A DNA stretch of 12,599 bases, from assembly GCA_041601535.1 (NCBI GenBank), contig JBFIHZ010000085.1, forward strand, positions 1-12,599. Reading direction: 5' to 3'. Position numbers and translations under genes: made by a program. Of the stretch, positions 7,913 through 12,599 are shown in pieces. Every line of letters begins with the position of its first letter. The stretch's first letter is position 1. The DNA comes from JBFIHZ01 sp041601535 (GTDB lineage: Bacteria; Pseudomonadota; Gammaproteobacteria; Xanthomonadales; SZUA-36). Under the pieces are notes generated by a model, which had not been told where the DNA came from, did no database searches, and worked only from the letters and a program-made list of their open reading frames with translations.

Positions 7913-7994
7913 TACCTGTTTTTTGCCAATTCAGCGTATTGGAGGGCGCGCAAGATTGATTAGGAAAAGCGTTTAAACTTTTATGAAAGCCATC

Positions 7995-8020
7995 CAACAT
8001 TCAGCCAAAACCGAATGCTG
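7995..8020. repeat. Inverted repeat CAACATTC-N10-GAATGCTG downstream of the AraC-type gene
   Basis: The 8-bp arms at 7995-8002 and 8013-8020 pair with one G-T wobble over a 10-base loop. The dyad starts 28 bp after the regulator's stop and is not followed by a T-run on the minus strand, so a terminator is doubtful; an operator for the regulator or for the receptor promoter is an alternative. Confidence 0.45.
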
Positions 8021-8048
8021 ACTGGTTATGGTTGCACTTACAGTCCGG

Positions 8049-9131
8049 TCACTTCCTGGGCCGGTAGGATTTCGGACTGGCACCGAAATAACTCCTGAAC
8101 GCTGTTGCGAAGGATGACTGATGAGCAAAGCCCACCTCCTCTGATACCCGGCCGACGTGTTCACCTGCGAGAATGAGTTTCATGGCAAATTCCATGCGGC
8201 GGCGGTTCCTGTGGCTGAAGATGGTCTCGCCGTAGAGTGCGTGAAAACCCTGTCTGAGTTTCGACTCATTGGTGCCCACCCTGTGAGCGACTTGCTTGAT
8301 GGTGGGTGGAGGCGTGAACTCAGAGGCAACAATCTTCTGCGCGATCCGGAATTGTTCTATTTCACGCTGGGAATACGATGCTGAGGCCCTGTCAGACAGT
8401 TGGTCAAAGGTCGACACGATAATGCACAACAACTCCATTGACTTCGCATGCACGTAATTCAGCCACAGGAAATCGGTAAATCGTTTGTTGGCGTCCAGCA
8501 CCGCGTTGGCCGCAGTTACAATCTCGGCACTGAGTGGCAAGGTGCAGTAATTGATTGAATCATTCCGGTCCAGTAAGAATCGCGCCAAATTCTGGGGAAT
8601 GCGCTGCCTGTCTGGGATAAAGCGTTCCAACAGATAGCGGGGATTGAAGTAGATGGTTACCGATTTTTCAGATTGAGCAGGAATTTCCTCGTCGCTCTCC
8701 TGACCTTCCGGAAGAGACCAGACCAGTAATGAGGGGCCGTTCAATTCCAGTGGCTCCGTCCGGCTGGTCATCAATGTCAGCCGGCCGCTGAGGCGCAGAT
8801 GAAATTCGATCAGCCCATCACCAGGAAGGTATTCCGAATGTGGTTCATCGTAAAGAACGTCGGAAAGCACCACGTAACAATCATCCGCAAAGTTACAGAA
8901 CTCCCAGTGCCCTGCGCCTTCCTCCTGGCGGACTGAAACGCGGGCTCCCAGCCAGTCTTTCGAGGTGTCTTCAACAATCCAGTCGGCGTGATCCGAATCC
9001 TTAATCCGGGCCAGCGCCTCGGCAATGGTATGACCGCGGCCCGCGAGCAAGCCCCTGGCAAGCGTATTTTCGCCAGTGGTGCTCTGGTCGCTGCTGGTCT
9101 GCTTGATACTCTCGGGGCTAAACAGCTTCAT
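8049..9131 (-). CDS. AraC-family transcriptional regulator
   Basis: The 360-residue protein has an N-terminal region of about 250 residues without a motif I recognise (presumed ligand-sensing) and a C-terminal double helix-turn-helix of AraC/XylS type. The first helix-turn-helix is at about 277-298 (TIKQVAHRVGTNESKLRQGFHA) and the second at about 325-349 (RVSEEVGFAHQSSFATAFRSYFG), followed by the family's G-x-SPKSYR ending. The KLRQGFHALYGETIF segment resembles PchR-like members that often sit beside TonB-dependent receptor genes. It is 199 bp upstream of the receptor gene in the same direction and divergent from the sulfatase, so it may control either or both. I chose ATG at 9131 (purine-rich AGAGAA just upstream) over a GTG at 9188. 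It lacks a recognisable membrane segment. The signal sensed is unknown. Confidence 0.9.
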   Translation of the reverse strand: MKLFSPESIKQTSSDQSTTGENTLARGLLAGRGHTIAEALARIKDSDHADWIVEDTSKDWLGARVSVRQEEGAGHWEFCNFADDCYVVLSDVLYDEPHSEYLPGDGLIEFHLRLSGRLTLMTSRTEPLELNGPSLLVWSLPEGQESDEEIPAQSEKSVTIYFNPRYLLERFIPDRQRIPQNLARFLLDRNDSINYCTLPLSAEIVTAANAVLDANKRFTDFLWLNYVHAKSMELLCIIVSTFDQLSDRASASYSQREIEQFRIAQKIVASEFTPPPTIKQVAHRVGTNESKLRQGFHALYGETIFSHRNRRRMEFAMKLILAGEHVGRVSEEVGFAHQSSFATAFRSYFGASPKSYRPRK

Positions 9132-9433
9132 CGGTTCTCTGCACAATCCACGGGGCAGGGGTTGAACTCCCCATTCGCAGCAGAGCACCAGGCCGTCTTG
9201 CAGGCTGTTCGCCGGACCAGGAACGCAGCGCGGCGATTAGGCTATCATTAAGTCAACATTCCGTCGAATCTTCCTGCCCAAACCGGCCTCCTGCATGGAA
9301 TTGCTAAAAACCACACTGTTTGTCGAACACGCCGGCTCATGGGTTTCAAGATAATCAGGATATGAATATTCCGAGGTTCGAACTGTTGCAGGCAGTGCTT
9401 GATATCAAGCCGTCCGGGTGCAACAAGCGTCTT
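9132..9433. other. Divergent intergenic region between AraC-type regulator and sulfatase
   Basis: About 300 bp separate the two divergent starts, less if the sulfatase begins further upstream. It contains a short dyad GGGG-N7-CCCC at 9158-9172 and a TATCAT at 9242-9247 that could be a plus-strand -10 element, but no matching -35 is clear. On the minus strand TTGACT near 9256 resembles a -35 box without a well-placed -10. I see no RNA gene and no attachment site. Promoters for both genes must lie here or nearby. Confidence 0.4.
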
Positions 9434-11212
9434 ATGGCCAAACCATCACGTCAACGGACATGCAACTGCCATTGGCACATCCGTACGAGGTATGCCGGCT
9501 TCCGGCAACATGTATCGCACACCGCGCGGGTACTGATTTTGCTGCTTACTCTTGGCATGAATTCGGCTCTTGCCATGGACCCGGCATCCAGCACCCGGAC
9601 CACCACCACGCAGCCCGGCGCACCAAACATTCTGCTGATTGTGCTCGATGACGTGGCCTACACGGACCTGGGCCACTTCGGCGGCGAAATCGGCACGCCA
9701 AACCTGGATCGGTTGGCGGCAGAAGGCGTCGTCATGACTGAATTTCACGTATCACCGAACTGCTCGCCCACCCGTGCAATGCTGCTTTCCGGCGTAGACA
9801 GCCACCTTGCAGGGCTGGGCACGATGGCAGAGGAACCCGCACCCAACCAGCAGGGCGTTCCGGGCTACGAGGGCTACCTGAATTTTCGCGTGGCCGCGCT
9901 TCCCGAAGTGCTACAGGACGCCGGATACCGGACCTACATGACGGGAAAGTGGCACCTCGGACTGACCGAAGAAACCGGTCCTGTTGCACGCGGCTTTGAC
10001 CGTGCCTTTGCAATGCTGAACGGCGGTGCCGGCGCATTTGCAAACATGTTGCCGTTGGTGGGGCCTGGCAAGGCTGCCTATCGTGCAGACAGCAAGGCGC
10101 TTGCACAATTGCCGGAGGACTTCTACTCCACCCGGTTTTACACCCGGCGTATGATTGACTACCTGAAGGCCGACGCACACAGCGACAGGCCATTTTTTGC
10201 CTATCTCGCCTACACGGCACCGCACTGGCCGCTGCAAGCACCAAAAGCGTCAATTGCCCGCTACCGGGGGCGGTTCGATGATGGTTACGATGCTTATGCA
10301 GCCCGGCGTTTACAGCGTCTGCGCGAACTCGGCCTGGTGGTGGATTCAGTATCAGTATTTCCCCGGCTGCCCGGTGAACCCGCCTGGGGTGACCTGACTG
10401 ATGAACAGCGGCAGTTCCAGGCGCGGCTCATGGAAATATACGCCGCGATGGTTTCGGATGTGGATCACTACCTGGGAGAATTGCTTGATTATCTGCGCGA
10501 AGCAGGCCAGCTTGATGAAACACTTATCTTCGTGCTCTCCGACAACGGACCGGAGGGGCACGTAATTGACCAGGGATACCCCGTGATTTCCGAATGGGTG
10601 CAAGCCTGTTGCGACAACCGCATGGACAACATGGGTGCTGCCGACTCATATCTCTGGTATGGCCCGAACTGGGCGCAGGCCGGTAACACACCGCGACGCA
10701 TGTTCAAAGGCTTTACCGCACAGGGCGGCCTGACCGCGCCCGCGCTTGTGTGGTACCCCAAAGCAATTCCAACTGGCCGTGTTGATGAAATCATTTCCGT
10801 CATGGACGTCATGCCAACCCTGCTGGACGCAGCCGGCACCAACCATCCAGGGACGCGTTTTCGCGGCCGTGATACATTACCCATGCAGGGTCGCTCGCTG
10901 CTGCCACTGCTAACGGGACAAGTGGATCGGGTCGGGAGTTCCGACTACTGGATTGGCTGGGAGCTGTTCGGCAAACGGGCCATACGCCAGGGTGACTGGA
11001 AATTGGTGTATCTGCCTGCTCATGAATCCCGGATTGTTCCCGATGGCGTCCAAACGGACACCTGGCAGCTGTATAATTTGCGCGATGACCCAAGCGAGCT
11101 TCGCGACCTGTCAGAACAACATCCGGAGCGGCTGAGTGCCTTACTCGAACTGTGGGAACGCTACGTTAGGGATAATCAGGTGATTCTGCCTGACACTGTC
11201 AGCCTGTATTGA
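9434..11212 (+). CDS. Exported type I sulfatase (arylsulfatase AtsA-like)
   Basis: The 592-residue protein is an alkaline-phosphatase-fold sulfatase close to Pseudomonas AtsA in motif order and spacing. Metal ligands D72-D73 lie in VLDDVAYTD, and C110 in NCSPTRAML is the residue converted to formylglycine (C-x-P-x-R, with R114). K172 and H174 are in MTGKWHLG, H264 in TAPHWP, D370-N371 in LSDNGPEG and K425 in RMFKGF. It hydrolyses sulfate esters to release sulfate, here probably in the periplasm: a hydrophobic stretch VLILLLTLGMNSALA ends at about residue 47, a likely signal peptide. The start is uncertain. ATG 9434 gives an unusually long basic n-region; ATG 9362 and TTG 9320 are open in frame, and none has a good ribosome binding site. 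No formylglycine-generating enzyme is in the window. Substrate is unknown; sulfated aryl or alkyl compounds are typical for AtsA-like enzymes. Confidence 0.92.
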   Translation: MAKPSRQRTCNCHWHIRTRYAGFRQHVSHTARVLILLLTLGMNSALAMDPASSTRTTTTQPGAPNILLIVLDDVAYTDLGHFGGEIGTPNLDRLAAEGVVMTEFHVSPNCSPTRAMLLSGVDSHLAGLGTMAEEPAPNQQGVPGYEGYLNFRVAALPEVLQDAGYRTYMTGKWHLGLTEETGPVARGFDRAFAMLNGGAGAFANMLPLVGPGKAAYRADSKALAQLPEDFYSTRFYTRRMIDYLKADAHSDRPFFAYLAYTAPHWPLQAPKASIARYRGRFDDGYDAYAARRLQRLRELGLVVDSVSVFPRLPGEPAWGDLTDEQRQFQARLMEIYAAMVSDVDHYLGELLDYLREAGQLDETLIFVLSDNGPEGHVIDQGYPVISEWVQACCDNRMDNMGAADSYLWYGPNWAQAGNTPRRMFKGFTAQGGLTAPALVWYPKAIPTGRVDEIISVMDVMPTLLDAAGTNHPGTRFRGRDTLPMQGRSLLPLLTGQVDRVGSSDYWIGWELFGKRAIRQGDWKLVYLPAHESRIVPDGVQTDTWQLYNLRDDPSELRDLSEQHPERLSALLELWERYVRDNQVILPDTVSLY

Positions 11213-11252
11213 AGCCGCCACCTCACCTACCAGCCTGATATTTGTAGTCGCA

Positions 11253-11284
11253 GGACATTTGGGGTCAGGGACATTTGGGGTCAG
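11253..11284 (+). repeat. Exact 16-bp tandem duplication at the left edge of the array
   Basis: GGACATTTGGGGTCAG occurs twice head to tail (11253-11268 and 11269-11284) with no mismatch. The second copy continues into the full F1 unit; the first stops. This looks like a recent slippage or partial-unit duplication. Confidence 0.9.
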
Positions 11285-11313
11285 AGTAAAAACTCACTCC
11301 ATAATAGTGGCCG

Positions 11314-11395
11314 GATATTTGGGGTCAGAGTAAAAACTCTGTCAAACGGCCAGATTCAGGCATACAAACGAATTTTTACTCTGACCCCAAATATC
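11314..11395. repeat. Perfect 23-bp inverted repeat pair (F2/R1) at the array centre
   Basis: The arms at 11314-11336 and 11373-11395 are exact reverse complements, beginning GATATTTGGGGTCAG. They enclose 36 bases without further symmetry. As RNA from either strand this would fold into a stable long hairpin; as DNA it could extrude or serve as a paired transposase target. Confidence 0.92.
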
Positions 11396-11458
11396 GGAGT
11401 AAAGCGCTTGAGCGAGTTTTTACTCTGATCCCAAATATGGACCCCAAATATGTGAATG

Positions 11459-11489
11459 AAAAAAAGGCCCGCTGATGCGGGCCTTTTTT
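11459..11489. terminator. Bidirectional rho-independent terminator between sulfatase and rpoD
   Basis: GGCCCGC (11466-11472), loop TGAT and GCGGGCC (11477-11483) form a perfect GC-rich stem. Seven A lie on the left and six T on the right, so a T-run follows the hairpin on either strand. It lies 20 bp past the rpoD stop and should end rpoD transcription leftward, and sulfatase transcription rightward after the repeat array. Confidence 0.93.
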
Positions 11490-11509
11490 ATGTTGCTTTT
11501 CAGCTGGGC

Positions 11510-12599
11510 TTATTCCAGATCGAGGAAACTGCGCAGCTGTTCCGAGCGGGTTGGGTGACGCAGCTTGCGCAGCGCCTTGGCTTCGATCTGCCGGATGCGC
11601 TCGCGGGTCACGTCAAACTGTTTGCCCACTTCTTCCAGCGTGTGGTCGGTGTTCATGTCGATACCGAAGCGCATGCGCAGCACCTTGGCTTCGCGTGGCG
11701 TCAGGCCGGACAGCACTTCCTGAACCGTTCCGGTCAGGCCGGAACCGGTCGCTGAATCCACCGGTGAGGAGATGTTGGCATCTTCGATGAAATCACCCAG
11801 GTGTGAATCTTCGTCATCACCAATAGGCGTTTCCATGGAGATGGGCTCCTTGGCGATTTTCAGCACCTTGCGGACCTTGTCTTCGGGCATTTCCATGCGC
11901 TCGGCCAGCTCTTCCGGCAAGGGCTCGCGGCCCATTTCCTGCAGCATGGTGCGGGAAATGCGGTTCAGCTTGTTGATCGTTTCGATCATGTGCACCGGAA
12001 TGCGGATGGTACGGGCCTGGTCAGCAATCGAGCGGGTGATGGCCTGACGTATCCACCAGGTGGCATAGGTCGAGAACTTGTAACCGCGGCGGTATTCAAA
12101 CTTGTCCACTGCCTTCATCAGGCCGATGTTGCCTTCCTGAATCAGGTCGAGGAACTGCAGCCCGCGATTGGTGTATTTCTTGGCGATGGATATCACCAGG
12201 CGCAGATTGGCCTCTACCATTTCTTTCTTGGCGCGGCGGGCCTTGGCCTCACCGATGGACATGGTGCGGTTGATGTCTTTCAGCTCGGCAATGGTCAGGC
12301 GCGATTCTTTTTCAATGCGCGCCAGTTTCTCCTGCACCAGGCGGATCTCAGGCGCTACTTCTTTCAACGCCGGCACCCACTTCTGTGTGCCTTTGAGCAT
12401 CGGGTTCAACCATTTCGGATTGGCTTCGTTTTCGGCAAAGCTTTTCAGAAAGGTCATTTTCGGCATGCGCGCCTGCACCACCGCCATCTGCATGATCAGG
12501 CGTTCCAGGTCGCGGGTCTGCGACACGGTGTAGCGCAGCCGGTCGATCAGGTGATCCACCATGCGGGCCGGATACTTGATGCGCATGAAAATATACGCC
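11510..12599 (-). CDS. rpoD: RNA polymerase primary sigma factor sigma-70, C-terminal part, cut by window edge
   Basis: The frame runs off the right edge (residues AYIF precede the Met at 12586) and gives 362 residues of the housekeeping sigma factor. Counting from that Met, region 2 is at about 124-194 with EANLRLVISIAKKYTNRG, the -10 recognition segment YKFSTYATWWIRQAITRSI and DQARTIRIPVHM. Region 3 is at about 205-280 with EPISMETPIGDDEDSHLGDFIED. Region 4 is at about 293-346 with LTPREAKVLRMRFGID, the helix-turn-helix LEEVGKQFDVTRERIRQIEAKAL and the terminal SEQLRSFLDLE. The length to the C-terminus and the presence of RpoD-specific region 1.2-2.1 residues exclude the stationary-phase sigma RpoS. 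It directs promoter recognition for most genes. The 5' part, including region 1.1, lies outside. It is the core-genome anchor of the window. Confidence 0.98.
   Translation of the reverse strand, partial: AYIFMRIKYPARMVDHLIDRLRYTVSQTRDLERLIMQMAVVQARMPKMTFLKSFAENEANPKWLNPMLKGTQKWVPALKEVAPEIRLVQEKLARIEKESRLTIAELKDINRTMSIGEAKARRAKKEMVEANLRLVISIAKKYTNRGLQFLDLIQEGNIGLMKAVDKFEYRRGYKFSTYATWWIRQAITRSIADQARTIRIPVHMIETINKLNRISRTMLQEMGREPLPEELAERMEMPEDKVRKVLKIAKEPISMETPIGDDEDSHLGDFIEDANISSPVDSATGSGLTGTVQEVLSGLTPREAKVLRMRFGIDMNTDHTLEEVGKQFDVTRERIRQIEAKALRKLRHPTRSEQLRSFLDLE

Larger units (their letters stand above)
7850..8048 (-). promoter_or_regulatory. Presumed promoter and leader region of the receptor gene
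   Basis: The 199 bp between the AraC-type regulator and the receptor gene hold the two hairpins and the larger dyad listed separately, a TTGGCCAA palindrome (7881-7888) and an AT-rich stretch around the palindrome GTTTAAAC (7971-7978). A weak -35/-10 candidate on the minus strand is TTGGAT near 7994 with TAAACG 16 bases on. The density of symmetry and the neighbouring regulator argue that the cluster is controlled here; no promoter can be assigned with confidence. Confidence 0.4.
11237..11451. repeat. Mirrored array of GGGGTCAGAGTAAAAA repeat units
   Basis: Forward units on the left and reverse units on the right share the core GGGGTCAGAGTAAAAA. Complete forward copies are F1 (11271-11295) and F2 (11314-11340); complete reverse copies are R1 (11373-11395) and R2 (11414-11438, one mismatch). 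Truncated or decayed copies lie outside: 11237-11253, 11253-11268 and 11440-11451. F2 and R1 are a perfect 23-bp inverted pair around a 36-base centre. F1 to F2 and R1 to R2 both step exactly 44 bp, though the 18-bp spacers differ in sequence. From memory, this core is common near REP-associated Y1 transposase genes in proteobacterial genomes. No transposase is present here. Confidence 0.9.

Noticed and set aside
7894..7920. Plus-strand rho-independent terminator
   Set aside because: The hairpin is followed by a T-run, but no plus-strand gene lies upstream for several kilobases and the stem is only 7 bp; it is kept as a dyad in the receptor leader.
9434..11212. Choline sulfatase (betC) as the identity of the sulfatase
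   Set aside because: It would fit the methylamine theme, but the spacing of catalytic residues and the PGYEGYLN-type segment match AtsA-like arylsulfatases better, and the protein carries an export signal.
11258..11324. G-quadruplex from the GGGG runs of the repeat units
   Set aside because: Only three G-runs are close together and the fourth is about 40 bases away, so a stable quadruplex is unlikely.
11237..11451. CRISPR array
   Set aside because: The repeats change orientation halfway, there are only four complete copies, and no cas gene is present.

Overview
The window looks like a chromosomal piece of a Gram-negative gammaproteobacterium. At the right edge is a housekeeping sigma-70 gene whose conserved core, from memory, closely matches enterobacterial and pseudomonad RpoD. 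A TonB-dependent outer-membrane receptor with a signal peptide, a periplasmic-type sulfatase and base composition judged by eye at a little over half G+C fit a marine, oligotroph-like gammaproteobacterium (the OM60/Halieaceae/Cellvibrionales type is my guess). The species cannot be fixed from this sequence.

Left and centre (1-7849, all minus strand, read right to left): a TonB-dependent receptor, a sodium:solute symporter, a formyltetrahydrofolate deformylase (PurU), an 805-residue FAD oxidoreductase with a GcvT-like folate half (dimethylglycine/sarcosine dehydrogenase type) and the N-terminal Rieske domain of a ring-hydroxylating-type oxygenase cut by the left edge. They make a coherent import-and-demethylate module. 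The receptor and symporter would bring a substrate across the two membranes. The Rieske enzyme would remove an N-methyl group from a quaternary amine oxidatively. The flavoprotein would remove further methyl groups onto tetrahydrofolate, and PurU would free tetrahydrofolate as formate is released. Glycine betaine, proline betaine, carnitine-like compounds or other marine N-methylated osmolytes are candidates; the exact substrate is unknown.

Centre right (8049-11212): an AraC-family regulator (minus) sits just upstream of the receptor gene and is divergent from an exported AtsA-like type I sulfatase (plus) with all the catalytic residues I could check. Whether the sulfatase belongs to the same pathway is open. 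The receptor leader (7850-8048) is rich in inverted repeats and may carry the control region.

Right (11213-12599): between the convergent sulfatase and rpoD lies a compact mirrored repeat array. Copies of a roughly 23-bp unit containing GGGGTCAGAGTAAAAA point one way on the left and the opposite way on the right, with an exact 44-bp period on each side, and a strong bidirectional terminator follows. No transposase is present. No tRNA, rRNA, CRISPR array or insertion-sequence gene was seen.
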